Translations under genes and position numbers: made by a program
From: Brevibacterium antiquum
GTDB lineage: Bacteria; Actinomycetota; Actinomycetes; Actinomycetales; Brevibacteriaceae
Length of the DNA stretch: 64,000 bases
Direction of reading: 5' to 3'
Assembly: GCF_016107655.1 (NCBI RefSeq)
Contig: NZ_JABASX010000002.1
Span: 124,001-188,000, forward strand
Part shown: piece after piece, positions 1-8,857 of the stretch
How positions within the stretch are numbered: the stretch's first letter is position 1
How the letters are laid out: each line of letters opens with the position of its first letter
The notes under the pieces: generated by a model
Databases searched by the model: none
Seen by the model: the letters and a program-made list of their open reading frames with translations, nothing else
Told to the model about the DNA's origin: nothing

Positions 1-56
1 ATAGGGTTCAAGAAACGCAGCTGATCATTCGTTCAGCTTTGGAACCGGAGGACTTC

Positions 57-911
57 ATGCCCCACGCAGCACATTCGAACGTCACCTATACAATCGACCG
101 GGGCGTCGCCCATGTGGAGATCGACCGCGCCGAGAAGCTCAACTCACTGACCAGAGAGGTGTTCGAAGACCTCGTCGAGGTCGGCCTCGCGCTCAGGGAA
201 TCGACTGAGGTCAGGGCCGTCGTGCTCTCCGGCCGCGGGCGGGCGTTCAGTGCTGGCCTGGACTTCACCGAGATGTCCAGGCTCGCGGAGGAAGGCACCG
301 CGACGACCTCCGCCGAGGCGGGTGCGGGGTCCGAGTCATCGACCGAAGGCGCCGTCGACGTGGGTGAGCGGCTCGGGTCCGCTCGGGCACTGGCGCAGAA
401 AGCCGTGCACGTGTGGTCCCTGATCGAAGTTCCGGTCATCGCCGGACTCAGGGGTCCGGCGCTCGGCGGTGGGATGCAGATCGCGCTGGGCACGGACATC
501 CGCATCGCCGGACCCGACGTCCAGCTTTCGCTGATGGAGATCAAATGGGGGATCATCCCGGACATGTGCGGGACTCAGCTGCTGCCGCGCCTGGTCGGAC
601 CCGGAACGGCGAAGAAGCTCATCGCCACAGGCGAGGCCATCGGCGCCGAGGAGGCGCTGCGGATCGGTCTCGTCGAAGAGCTGGCCGAGGACCCGGTCGA
701 GCGAGCTCTCGAACTTGCCGCCGACATCGCGGGGAAATCACGCTCGGCACTCGTGTGGGCGAAGAAGCTCGTGGACCTCTCCTATGAGGCTGACCTGGCC
801 ACGGGCCTCGATGCAGAGCAGGAGGCGCTGGCCTCCCTGATCGGCACCGACGAGCAGCGCGAGGTCGTCACAGAACGGCTGGCGCGCATGGCCAAGCGGT
901 CGAAGGGCTGA
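57..911 (+). CDS. Enoyl-CoA hydratase/isomerase family protein
   Basis: A 284-aa crotonase-fold protein expected to act on acyl-CoA thioesters in fatty-acid or aromatic-acid catabolism in the cytosol. Visible signatures are the early RAEKLNSL segment, the first oxyanion-hole strand with SAGLDF, and the second oxyanion-hole Gly segment GPALGGG, followed by the typical ALGTDIRIAG helix. A roughly 35-residue Ala/Gly/Ser/Glu-rich insertion sits between the SAGLDF strand and the ALAQKA helix. The ATG at 57 is preferred over the in-frame TTG at 39 because GGAGGA at 47-52 lies 4 nt before it. The exact reaction (hydratase, isomerase or other) cannot be told from the sequence. Confidence 0.85.
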   Translation: MPHAAHSNVTYTIDRGVAHVEIDRAEKLNSLTREVFEDLVEVGLALRESTEVRAVVLSGRGRAFSAGLDFTEMSRLAEEGTATTSAEAGAGSESSTEGAVDVGERLGSARALAQKAVHVWSLIEVPVIAGLRGPALGGGMQIALGTDIRIAGPDVQLSLMEIKWGIIPDMCGTQLLPRLVGPGTAKKLIATGEAIGAEEALRIGLVEELAEDPVERALELAADIAGKSRSALVWAKKLVDLSYEADLATGLDAEQEALASLIGTDEQREVVTERLARMAKRSKG

Positions 912-963
912 GGCGCAGCGATGCAGTTGTGATGTGCGGGCTGCTCAGCTGACGGCCCGCCGC

Positions 964-999
964 GGCTCAGCCGTGACGACCCTGCGAGGCTCAGCCGTG
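964..999. repeat. 12-bp direct repeat, period 24, at the NUDIX gene end
   Basis: GGCTCAGCCGTG occurs at 964-975 and again at 988-999. The second copy contains the stop codon of the minus-strand NUDIX gene (991-993), so the other copy lies just past the stop and carries a second TGA. It looks like a small 24-bp duplication of the gene end, as also seen at 3401-3446. Confidence 0.7.
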
Positions 1000-1698
1000 C
1001 TTGCCGGGGAACTCCGGGCGGACCGGGTCGATGCTCCGGTCGGATCCGACGACCTCGGCGACGGTGTCGAACATGTCGAGCTCGCGCATGAGCACGAGTG
1101 TCGGGCGCATCAGCTTCAGACGCTCCTCGGCTTCGGCGGTCAGGATCTGGGCCACCGACATCCATTCACTCGAATGCGCCTCGGTGGTCTGATGATGGGC
1201 CGACTCAAGGTCGCCGGCCGAGAGCGCGTAGAAGTAGGTGTCGAATCGCTTCGGTCGCCCCGCCGGGGTCACCCAGTTCGCCCACGGCTTCAGCCCTGCC
1301 GGGTCGAGCACGGCTCCTGTCTCCTCTTCGACCTCACGCACAGCGGTGGCAAGCAGGATGCGCCAACCATCGGCCACCTCGGCGATGGTGGAGTCCTTCC
1401 ACGCTGCCTGATGACTCTGCGGATCGGGGACCGCGATGGAGGCCGCGGTCTGCTCATCGATGGGATCGACGCGGCCGCCGGGGAAGACGACGACGCCGGC
1501 TGCGAAGTCCATCGTCGATACCCGGTGCTGGACGAAGACCTCGAGCCCGGTGGCACCGTCGCGGATCATGAGCACGCTGACGGCGGGCTTGATCGGCACG
1601 GCCGAGGGGTCGGGCACATCGGGTCCGCTGCTGGAGGAATCGGCGAGGTCCGAACGGTCGGACCCCTCGGGGGAGATATCTCGAATCACTGTCAGCAC
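991..1698 (-). CDS. NUDIX hydrolase (NUDT8/NUDT19-like split box)
   Basis: A 235-aa protein predicted to hydrolyse nucleoside-diphosphate-linked substrates, possibly CoA-type diphosphates. The Nudix helix AVREVEEETGA is clear at about residues 119-129 and carries the metal-binding Glu residues. The upstream FPGGRVDPID strand is separated from it by an insertion of about 40 residues, as in NUDT8/NUDT19-type enzymes. The GTG at 1698 is the first start after an in-frame stop. A CATAAT hexamer on the minus strand about 35 nt upstream could be a -10 box. It is convergent with the crotonase gene at 57. The substrate is not determinable from sequence. Confidence 0.82.
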   Translation of the reverse strand: MLTVIRDISPEGSDRSDLADSSSSGPDVPDPSAVPIKPAVSVLMIRDGATGLEVFVQHRVSTMDFAAGVVVFPGGRVDPIDEQTAASIAVPDPQSHQAAWKDSTIAEVADGWRILLATAVREVEEETGAVLDPAGLKPWANWVTPAGRPKRFDTYFYALSAGDLESAHHQTTEAHSSEWMSVAQILTAEAEERLKLMRPTLVLMRELDMFDTVAEVVGSDRSIDPVRPEFPGKHG

Positions 1699-1922
1699 CT
1701 TCGCTTCTGTGTCTGGTCGTCACCTTCCATTATGACTCTGACTGTTGTCCTCGACGGAGGTGGGGTGGGCTGCTGGGGCGATCTCCTGAGGATTCGTGCG
1801 GCAGGATACGATGGTGCCAGATGAGAACGACGACGAATTTCTCAGGGCAGCTTGGCTCTGGTGCCTGGGTGTCTGAGCGCGGCACCGGGCGTTGACGGCC
1901 CGAAGACCGGAAGAGTAAGGAC

Positions 1923-3419
1923 ATGACCGGATTGGAGAACTATCTTTTCTTCTCAATCGATCAGGCGTGGCCGAACTGGCTGATTGTCACCCTTCTGGCG
2001 ATCGACATGATCATCCGCATCGTTGCGCTGGGCTGGATTCCGCACAATCGCAGACCATCTGTCGCGCTCGGCTGGCTGCTCGCAATCTTCCTCATCCCCT
2101 ATGTCGGGATTCTCGCGTTCCTGCTGCTCGGCTCAGCGAAGCTGCCGAAGAGGCGGCGGGACAAACAGGTGCTCGTCAACGACATCTTCCGGGACCAGAC
2201 CGATGATCGGGCGATCATCGGCGACTCCAGCCACATGCCCGAACCGCTGAGCACCGCAGCGCAGCTGAACTACGATCTGGGCGCGCTGCCGATGACGCAC
2301 GGCAACGCCTTCGACCTGCAGATCGACAACCATGCGTGCATGGAGGCGATGGCCGACGAGATCGATGCGGCCACCCGGTTCGTCCACTTCGAGTTCTACA
2401 TCGTCGCCATCGATGACACGACGAGGCGGCTCTTCGAATCGCTGCTGGCCGCGCACGAGCGCGGGGTGGAGGTGAGAATCCTCATCGACCATCTGGGCTC
2501 ATTGGGATATCCCGGCTACTCGGAGCTGGTCAAGCGGCTCAACTCATCGGGAGTGGCGTGGCGCCGAGCCCTGCCGATCCGTCCTTGGAAGGGCGAATAC
2601 CAGCGACCCGACCTGCGCAACCACCGGAAGATCCTCGTCGTCGACGGCGAAGTCGCCTTCACCGGGTCGCAGAACATCATCGACCGGTCCTACAACAAGC
2701 GACGCAACCTGCGGAAGGGCTTCCAATGGATGGACCTGTCGCTGAAGTGCACAGGCCCAGTCGTCGATGAACTCGATGCGGTCTTCATCACGGACTGGTA
2801 TTCGGAGACGGGGGAACTCTTCGACGAAGCCTCGCAGGGGGAACTCCGGGCCCCGCAGAACGGCGGTATCCAGGCGCAGGTGGTGCCGTCGGGACCAGGG
2901 TTCGAAGACGAGAACAATCTGCGTCTGTTCAACCACCTCATCTACAACGCGAACCGCAGCGTCGTCGTCTGCTCACCGTACTTCGTGCCCGACGAATCAC
3001 TCATGCACGCGCTCACGACGGAGGCCCGGTCCGGAGTCGACGTGCGCCTGTATGTGGGGGAGACGAGCGACCACTGGGTGACGCAACGAGCCCAGCAGTC
3101 CTATTACGCCGATCTGGTGCGCGCCGGAGTCCGAATCTTCCTCTACCACGCCCCGACCGTTCTGCATTCGAAGTTTCTCTTGATCGACGATGAAGTGTCG
3201 ATCATCGGATCCTCGAACATGGATGAGCGATCGTTCGCGATGAATATGGAGGTCACAATGTTCATCGTCGACAAGGAGTTCACCCAGCGGATGTACGACC
3301 TCGAAGCGCAGCGATACGCGCCGAACTCCGTCGAGCTCGACGCCGAACGCTGGAACGATCGGCCGCTGCTGCACAAGTATGTGGAGAACGTCGCCAGGCT
3401 CACGAGCTCGCTGCTCTGA
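1923..3419 (+). CDS. cls: Cardiolipin synthase (phospholipase D superfamily)
   Basis: A 498-aa membrane enzyme that condenses phosphatidylglycerol-type phospholipids to cardiolipin. Two N-terminal membrane helices (about residues 15-35 and 45-70, with the PLDc_N-type segment NRRPSVALGWLLAI) precede two HKD catalytic motifs: HRKILVVDGEVAFTGSQN at about 236-253 and HSKFLLIDDEVSIIGSSN at about 417-434. Length fits bacterial Cls. GGAAGAG at 1909-1915 is the likely ribosome-binding site for the ATG at 1923; the closer AAGGA is too near. The gene end is duplicated (see 3401-3446) and followed by a strong hairpin. Confidence 0.93.
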   Translation: MTGLENYLFFSIDQAWPNWLIVTLLAIDMIIRIVALGWIPHNRRPSVALGWLLAIFLIPYVGILAFLLLGSAKLPKRRRDKQVLVNDIFRDQTDDRAIIGDSSHMPEPLSTAAQLNYDLGALPMTHGNAFDLQIDNHACMEAMADEIDAATRFVHFEFYIVAIDDTTRRLFESLLAAHERGVEVRILIDHLGSLGYPGYSELVKRLNSSGVAWRRALPIRPWKGEYQRPDLRNHRKILVVDGEVAFTGSQNIIDRSYNKRRNLRKGFQWMDLSLKCTGPVVDELDAVFITDWYSETGELFDEASQGELRAPQNGGIQAQVVPSGPGFEDENNLRLFNHLIYNANRSVVVCSPYFVPDESLMHALTTEARSGVDVRLYVGETSDHWVTQRAQQSYYADLVRAGVRIFLYHAPTVLHSKFLLIDDEVSIIGSSNMDERSFAMNMEVTMFIVDKEFTQRMYDLEAQRYAPNSVELDAERWNDRPLLHKYVENVARLTSSLL

Positions 3420-3446
3420 ACTGCCACGAGCTCGCTGCTCTGAACT
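3401..3446 (+). repeat. 22-bp direct repeat duplicating the cls gene end
   Basis: Positions 3401-3422 and 3425-3446 are identical over 22 bp (period 24). The first copy contains the last sense codons and TGA of cls; the second lies entirely downstream and repeats the TGA. This is a recent-looking tandem duplication. Confidence 0.85.
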
Positions 3447-3461
3447 TCGCGGGATAAGACA

Positions 3462-3495
3462 ACGCTCCCGCCCACTGATCAGTGTGCGGGAGCGT
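3462..3495. terminator. Bidirectional hairpin terminator between convergent genes
   Basis: A 10-bp perfect stem, ACGCTCCCGC (3462-3471) with GCGGGAGCGT (3486-3495). The loop contains a further self-complementary CACTGATCAGTG, so nearly the whole element can fold. It sits 42 bp after cls and 15 bp after the end of the minus-strand YtxH-like gene, so it can serve both. Confidence 0.8.
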
Positions 3496-3510
3496 CGTCT
3501 CTTACGAGCC

Positions 3511-3915
3511 TCAGGTGTCTTCGGAGAGTCCGGATGGGCCTTCGTCATCGAGATCGCGCATGGGGTCTGCCATGACATCGTCCTTGACCTCAGGGGTGCC
3601 CGTGGAGGTGCCACCTGGGGTCCCAGCGGACTTGCTGCCCGTGGAGGCTGCACCGGCTCCAGCAGCACCGGTGCCTGCTGTGCCGGCTCCAGCGGCGGAG
3701 TTGACCTTGTCGGCTGCTGTCTGCACAGCATCGGCGACGGCCGGTGACTTCTCGCGGATCGACTGGTTGGCCTTCTCGACGGTGTCCTGCACTCGCGGGT
3801 CGGCCCAGAGATCCTGTGCCTGGGCCTTGAGCTTTTCGTAGCTCTGACGTCCGGTGCGTGATCCGAGCACGTAACCGACTCCCAGACCTGCCAGGAGAAT
3901 CAATCGCTTCTTCAT
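3511..3915 (-). CDS. YtxH-like small membrane-anchored protein
   Basis: A 134-aa protein that begins MKKRLILLAGLGVGYVLGSR, one short hydrophobic Gly-zipper segment followed by an Arg/Lys-rich stretch, as in YtxH-type general-stress membrane proteins. The middle (about residues 25-65) is a charged amphipathic helix. The C-terminal half is Ala/Gly/Thr/Ser low complexity ending in acidic residues. The start at 3915 is chosen because AAGGAG lies about 9 nt upstream and the hydrophobic segment begins there; an upstream start at 3951 would add 12 charged residues. Function is unknown; a role in envelope stress is a family-level guess. Confidence 0.7.
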   Translation of the reverse strand: MKKRLILLAGLGVGYVLGSRTGRQSYEKLKAQAQDLWADPRVQDTVEKANQSIREKSPAVADAVQTAADKVNSAAGAGTAGTGAAGAGAASTGSKSAGTPGGTSTGTPEVKDDVMADPMRDLDDEGPSGLSEDT

Positions 3916-4097
3916 TTTCCTGCTCTCCTTCTCAGCTTGCCGTGACTGCATGCAACACGTGTGAGTGCGCAGACCGACGATGATCGACGATCGTGCGCAT
4001 CGGCACTGTGCCCTGGTTCACCACCTTATACTGCCGATGGTTCCACAGTGAAAGGATATCGTCCCAGATCTGTGGAGAAGATACAGTTCTTCGACGT

Positions 4098-5132
4098 TCA
4101 GTCCACCGTGGGCTGCTGCTGGGTGATGCAGTGGATCCCACCGCCGCGGGCGTAGAGTTCGCGTGCATCGACGCCGACGACCTTGCGCCCTGGGTACACC
4201 TTCTCGAGCACGGCGACCGCTTCGGCGTCCATCGGATCGTCGAAGGTGCAGGCGATGACCCCGTCATTGGTGACGAGGTGGTTGACGTAGGAGTAGTCGA
4301 CCCAGTCGTCATCATCGCGCAGCACCTCGGGGGCCGGAATCGGCACGACGTCGAAGGGTTGGCCTTCGGCAGTGGTCTCGGCGGTGAATCGGGTCTTGAG
4401 CTGCTGAGAGAATTCGAAGTCCGGGTGTTCGGGATTGCGCTGATCGTGGATGAGGATGACGCCCGGGCTGGGCATGGCCGCGACGATGTCGACATGGCCG
4501 CGCGTGCCGAAGGTCTGATTGTCGCGGTAGAGGCCGTGGTCGAGCCAGATGACCTTCTTCGCCCCGATGGTGCGGGCGAATTCGGCCTCCACCTCGGCCT
4601 CGGTCAGGTCGGGATTGCGACCAGGATCCAGCTGTACGCTGCGCGTGGCCAACACGGTGCCCTGTCCGTCGACGTGGAAGCCGCCGCCCTCATTGCGCAG
4701 CTGGGAATCCACGATCGGGACGCCTGCCTGGTTCGCGACGAAGACGCCGATGTGCTCATCGTGATCCCACTTCGCCCACTCCTGGGCACCCCAGCCGTTG
4801 AACACCCAGTCCACCGCGTGCAGTGCACCGTTGTCGTCGACGACGAAGCTCGGTCCGATATCGCGCATCCACGCATCGTCGAGTTCGGCATTGACCACAG
4901 TGATCGGATGGCTGATCCCCTCGCCGAGGTGGCGGCGGGCATTGTCCGTCTGCGAGGTCGAGACCACGACGGTCACCGGAGTGAACTCGCTGGTGGCACG
5001 CGCCACCGCGGCCCAGGTGCGGCGGGCGGCTTCGGCCTCGTCCTCGGTGTCGCCCAAGGCATAGCCGGAGGATGGGAACGCCATCCAGATGCGGTCATGG
5101 GCAGCGGTTTCCGCGGGCATGTGAAACGTCAT
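4098..5132 (-). CDS. aguA: Agmatine deiminase
   Basis: A 344-aa enzyme of the porphyromonas-type peptidyl-arginine deiminase superfamily that converts agmatine to N-carbamoylputrescine and ammonia. Family landmarks are WMAFPSSGYALG at the N-terminus, DAWMRDIGPSF, the GGGFHVDGQGT loop, GHVDIVA with the catalytic His and Asp, and the C-terminal ARGGGIHCITQQQP, where Cys335 is the nucleophile. Length is typical. AAGGGATG lies just upstream of the ATG at 5132. No N-carbamoylputrescine amidase or other polyamine gene is adjacent, so the next step must be encoded elsewhere. Confidence 0.93.
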   Translation of the reverse strand: MTFHMPAETAAHDRIWMAFPSSGYALGDTEDEAEAARRTWAAVARATSEFTPVTVVVSTSQTDNARRHLGEGISHPITVVNAELDDAWMRDIGPSFVVDDNGALHAVDWVFNGWGAQEWAKWDHDEHIGVFVANQAGVPIVDSQLRNEGGGFHVDGQGTVLATRSVQLDPGRNPDLTEAEVEAEFARTIGAKKVIWLDHGLYRDNQTFGTRGHVDIVAAMPSPGVILIHDQRNPEHPDFEFSQQLKTRFTAETTAEGQPFDVVPIPAPEVLRDDDDWVDYSYVNHLVTNDGVIACTFDDPMDAEAVAVLEKVYPGRKVVGVDARELYARGGGIHCITQQQPTVD

Positions 5133-5379
5133 CGTTCATCCCTTCGAGTCTGGCTGACTGGTGAGTCTCGTGGTCGGTTGAGCTTCGCACCGCAGTGAAC
5201 TCTCCCCGGTGCCGCAGGCAGCAGTTGGCTTGTCCCGAGTGTAGCGAGGTTCGGCTCGTGGGGGTCAACGGATTCCGTACCTCCCGGGCCCCGTCTGCGG
5301 CGGGAGAAGTCCGTATAGTCTGGCGTGGAAGACAGGACGCCTGGATATCAGGGGTCGAACGCGCCATGGGAGGCAGCAC

Positions 5380-6555
5380 GTGGAACAGCAGGATCTGCAG
5401 GAATTGTTCGGTCGGTCCGGGACCGGCCCGTTGGCGGGAGTGGTCGTCGCCGATTTCTCGCGTGTGCTGGCGGGGCCCTACGCGACGATGATGCTTGCCG
5501 ACCTCGGTGCCACAGTGATCAAGGTCGAGGGCAGGACCGGTGACGATACACGGCACTGGGCGCCACCTCGGCGAGGTGATGATGCGACGTATTTCCTCAC
5601 GGCGAATCGGAACAAGCATTCCGTGGTCCTTGACTTCAAGGACGATGAGGAGCTGGGTCTGGCGCAGGAGCTGGCCAGACGGGCCGACATTCTGGTTGAG
5701 AATTTCAAGGCCGGCGGGCTGGCGAAGTACGGGCTCGACTACGACACCGTCAAGGTCGAGAATCCGGGCATCATCTACGCCTCGGTGACTGGATTCGGCC
5801 GCGACAACCCGCAACCCGGTTACGATCTGCTCATCCAGGGACTGTCGGGTTTCATGAGCGTGACCGGTTCGCAGGAGTCGGGCCCGGTCAAGGCAGGGGT
5901 CGCCGTCGTCGACGTGTTCACCGGCTTGCACACGACCGTCGGCATCCTCGCCGCGCTCGCCCACCGCAAGGACACCGGTGAGGGGCAGCTGGTGGAGACG
6001 AACCTCCTGTCCTCAGCACTGTCGGGGCTGGCGAACCAGACCTCGGCGTACGTGGCCGGCGGTGTCGTCCCGCAGGCCATGGGCAACGCTCACCCGAGCC
6101 TGTACCCCTACCAGCCGATGCCCACCGCCGAGGGGCAGATCATCATCGCCGTCGGCAACGACAACCAGTTCCGTTCGCTTGCGGCGGTGCTGGGCCATCC
6201 CGAGTGGGCCGAGGATGAACGCTTCGCGAACTTCTCCGACCGCAACGAGAACCGGGCCGAACTCGAGCCCGAACTCATCGCTGCGCTGAGTGAGAAGACG
6301 AATCAGGAATGGTTCGACATCCTGTCGGACGCCGGTCTGCCGTGCGCTCCGATCAACACGATCGCCCAGGGTGTCGACCTGGCGAGTTCGCTGGGTCTCG
6401 AGCCCGTCGCCGAGGCGGGGGCCGGGGACCGTGTGATCCCGACGGTGGCCAATCCGATCCGTCTGTCCCAGACCCCGCCCAGCTACGATCTCGCGCCCCC
6501 GCAGCTGGGGGAGAGCACGGAGGCAGTCAAGGACTGGCTGCGCGGCCCGCGCTGA
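5380..6555 (+). CDS. Class III CoA-transferase (CaiB/BaiF family)
   Basis: A 391-aa family III CoA-transferase that moves CoA between acyl-CoA and a free carboxylic acid via a covalent aspartyl intermediate. The N-terminus has the family signature VVADFSRVLAGPYATMMLAD, followed by VIKVEGRTGDDTR and NRNKHSVVLDFK. The Asp in GVAVVDVFTGL (about residue 178) aligns with the catalytic aspartate. The GTG at 5380 is supported by GGGAGG at 5368-5373, 6 nt upstream. It stands alone, with agmatine deiminase divergent and no acyl-CoA dehydrogenase beside it, so the substrate is unknown. Confidence 0.88.
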   Translation: MEQQDLQELFGRSGTGPLAGVVVADFSRVLAGPYATMMLADLGATVIKVEGRTGDDTRHWAPPRRGDDATYFLTANRNKHSVVLDFKDDEELGLAQELARRADILVENFKAGGLAKYGLDYDTVKVENPGIIYASVTGFGRDNPQPGYDLLIQGLSGFMSVTGSQESGPVKAGVAVVDVFTGLHTTVGILAALAHRKDTGEGQLVETNLLSSALSGLANQTSAYVAGGVVPQAMGNAHPSLYPYQPMPTAEGQIIIAVGNDNQFRSLAAVLGHPEWAEDERFANFSDRNENRAELEPELIAALSEKTNQEWFDILSDAGLPCAPINTIAQGVDLASSLGLEPVAEAGAGDRVIPTVANPIRLSQTPPSYDLAPPQLGESTEAVKDWLRGPR

Positions 6556-6581
6556 GCTCAGTCATTTCGCCGTCATTGTTT

Positions 6582-6619
6582 GGGTCATACCCGGAGCGTT
6601 GTCCGGGTCACACCCGGAG
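6582..6619 (+). repeat. Near-identical 15-bp repeats forming small hairpins
   Basis: GGGTCATACCCGGAG (6582-6596) and GGGTCACACCCGGAG (6605-6619) differ at one base (period 23). Each has self-complementary GGGT/ACCC ends, and the second gives CCGGGT-CAC-ACCCGG. It lies 27 bp after the CoA-transferase and may act as its terminator. The rest of the 298-bp gap to the next gene shows nothing else that I can identify. Confidence 0.45.
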
Positions 6620-6853
6620 TCATGCCCAGCATTGCCCGTGTGTCGGCTCCGGCTGATGGCAGTCATGCGTTCTCACAGCTGTTCTGGCAGGTCGGGTTCG
6701 TGAAACACGGGGGATGCTCGGGCTGAACTTCCGGATTCACTGACGTACCCTAGAGTCTGTATGAATGCACCCTAGCCACTGGGGAGATCCTGAGCAGTCC
6801 AGTTCTGGTCAAGGCGGATTTCGCAAAGTGGCGCACCAGATTCCAGGACTGAG

Positions 6854-7645
6854 ATGGACACAGACAAGACTGAGACGAAGGCCGCCAAGCGGCCGGTCGT
6901 CAAACGCGTGCTGATGGTTGTGGCCATGCTGCTGACAGCGTTTCACCTGCTCGCAAGCTTCCTTTGGATCGCTCCGTCGTCGACGGCGCGGGAAGTCTTC
7001 CCGGGGAACCTCCTCTCCGAGTACATGATTCCGTTGTGGGGCCAGTCGTGGAGCGTCTTCGCACCCGAACCGATCAACGGCGACTACTACTTCGATGTTC
7101 GCGCGGTCGTGAAGACTCCCGACGGTGGAGAAGAGGTCACCGATTGGGTGCGTGCCACCGATGTCGAACTCGACCATTCGACCTACAAGCTCTTCCCGCC
7201 ACGCTCGGCCGGGCTGGGCATCGGGGTCGCCTCCGACATCAAGGGGTCGTGGGAGGACCTGCCCAACGATCAGAAGGCGATCGTCAAGCTCGACTACTTC
7301 AAGGGTGCTGATTCCGTCGACCGGTTGACGACGAAGTTGGAAGAGTACGACGATCCCGACGGCGCCGTGGACGGATATCTGGAAAGCGAGCACCTGGCCA
7401 CGGCCTACGCGACTCAGGTGGCCAAAGCGATCTGGGGTGAGGACGTCCAGCGCGTCCAGTACCAGGCGTCGAGACAGAATGTTGTGCCGTTCGCACAGCG
7501 CAACGACGACGGTGCCGAACGGCCGAACGTCCAGCCGGTTCCGGTCGGCTGGAGAGCACTGGTGACCGAACCTCACCAGTCCGATGAGGAGTTCGCGAAG
7601 TACTTCTGTGCCTCCGACGAAGTGAGGTGCGCAGATGAGCAGTGA
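6854..7645 (+). CDS. DUF5819 family membrane-anchored protein
   Basis: A 263-aa protein with a basic N-terminus, one membrane segment (about residues 17-38) and a soluble, probably extracytoplasmic remainder. The segment WGQSWSVFAPEPINGDYYF is the recognisable DUF5819 core. Two Cys residues near the C-terminus (FCASDEVRC) could form a disulfide. Its stop is overlapped by 11 nt by the HTTM gene, so the two are co-translated. In actinobacteria this pairing recurs, but the function is unknown. AGGA at about 6844 serves the ATG. Confidence 0.75.
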   Translation: MDTDKTETKAAKRPVVKRVLMVVAMLLTAFHLLASFLWIAPSSTAREVFPGNLLSEYMIPLWGQSWSVFAPEPINGDYYFDVRAVVKTPDGGEEVTDWVRATDVELDHSTYKLFPPRSAGLGIGVASDIKGSWEDLPNDQKAIVKLDYFKGADSVDRLTTKLEEYDDPDGAVDGYLESEHLATAYATQVAKAIWGEDVQRVQYQASRQNVVPFAQRNDDGAERPNVQPVPVGWRALVTEPHQSDEEFAKYFCASDEVRCADEQ

Positions 7646-8792
7646 CAAGGACACCCGCGTCAAGGGCGAAGAAGTCAAGGGCGAAGACATCGGCGCGCAC
7701 GGATCGAAGTCCGGGAAGGCAGAGCCGACGAAGACTGCGGCGCCGACGACAGCGGATTCGAACGAGCATATTCCGATGTCTTCCCGTGTTCTTGGGAGCA
7801 TCTCGCGAGGCTGGAATTGGCTGGAGGAGATGCTGACCGGTCGCTATCACGCGACATACGGCCTCGCGGTGACGCGTATCCTCATCGGCGTGACCGGACT
7901 CGGCCTGCTGCTGACGAACTTCAATGCCAGGCACTATGCCTTCGGCGTGGGCAGCGCCTGGAACGGGGAGATCGCCGAACCCAAGAGCGACTTCCCGAAC
8001 ATCTGGCTGTTCTCGCTCTTCCACAGAGCGGTGACCAACCCGCCGCTCTTCACCGTCATGATCATCGGTCTGGCCATTCTCGCCGTCGTCATCATCCTCG
8101 GATGGCGGACCCGCATCGTTCTGCCGTTCTACCTGGTCCTGTGGGTGAGCTTCATCGAGCTCAACGACGGTGCCGGCGATCAGGGCGACAACGCCTATCG
8201 CATGTTCATGATCGCGATGCTCTTCGCCGACACCACCCGGCGGTGGTCGCTGGATGCCAGGCGCAAGAGACAGCAGAACCCGGAGTTCCCTGAGACCGAC
8301 GGCGGCAGCTACCGCTGGGCCCTCATCATGGCCAACAACCTCGCGATCGTCGTGCTGGCCTTCCAAGTCTGTGCGATCTACATGTCGGGTGGACTGTACA
8401 AGGCAGGCGGTGCCGCATGGCAGCACGGATTCGCGGTGTACAACCCGCTGCACACACAGCAGTTCGGAACCTGGCCGGTGCTCTCGGACCTGCTCACGGC
8501 CTGGGGGCCGATGGTCGTCGCCGTCTCTTGGGCCTCGGTCCTGTTCCAGTGCGCGTTCCCGTTCATGCTGTTCAACCGGTACACGCGAATCGTAGGCTTG
8601 GTGGGCATCCTCTCCTTCCACCTGGGAATCGCCCTGCTGATGGGACTGCCCTGGTTCTCGCTGACGATGATCGCCGTCGACGCCATCTTCATCCGCGATC
8701 GCAGCTTCGAAAAGCTCCACAAACTGGTGGGACGCTGGTGGGCGTCGACCACCGACGGCATGGAACGCGCGAAGGCGAAGCCCTCGCGCTGA
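7635..8792 (+). CDS. HTTM-domain membrane protein (vitamin K-dependent carboxylase-like)
   Basis: A 385-aa polytopic membrane protein. A charged cytoplasmic N-terminus of about 70 residues contains a duplicated VKGE segment. It is followed by multiple hydrophobic helices starting at YGLAVTRILIGVTGLGLLL. The order and the segments FIELNDGAGDQGDN, QVCAIYMSGGLYKAGGAAWQHG and FHLGIALLMGL match HTTM proteins, related to the membrane part of gamma-glutamyl carboxylase. The ATG lies inside the preceding gene with GAGGTG upstream. Catalytic activity is unproven; the partner is the DUF5819 protein. Confidence 0.8.
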   Translation: MSSDKDTRVKGEEVKGEDIGAHGSKSGKAEPTKTAAPTTADSNEHIPMSSRVLGSISRGWNWLEEMLTGRYHATYGLAVTRILIGVTGLGLLLTNFNARHYAFGVGSAWNGEIAEPKSDFPNIWLFSLFHRAVTNPPLFTVMIIGLAILAVVIILGWRTRIVLPFYLVLWVSFIELNDGAGDQGDNAYRMFMIAMLFADTTRRWSLDARRKRQQNPEFPETDGGSYRWALIMANNLAIVVLAFQVCAIYMSGGLYKAGGAAWQHGFAVYNPLHTQQFGTWPVLSDLLTAWGPMVVAVSWASVLFQCAFPFMLFNRYTRIVGLVGILSFHLGIALLMGLPWFSLTMIAVDAIFIRDRSFEKLHKLVGRWWASTTDGMERAKAKPSR

Positions 8793-8857
8793 GCGCGTGA
8801 GCGTCGTGAGCGCGTTGGATCTGAGGCTCGCGGTCTGCGGAAACGTTGGTGAATCAC

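Noticed and set aside
3993-5198. Long open frame (401 codons) on the plus strand
   Set aside because: Antisense to agmatine deiminase, whose motifs are unambiguous; composition is that of a reverse-frame shadow.
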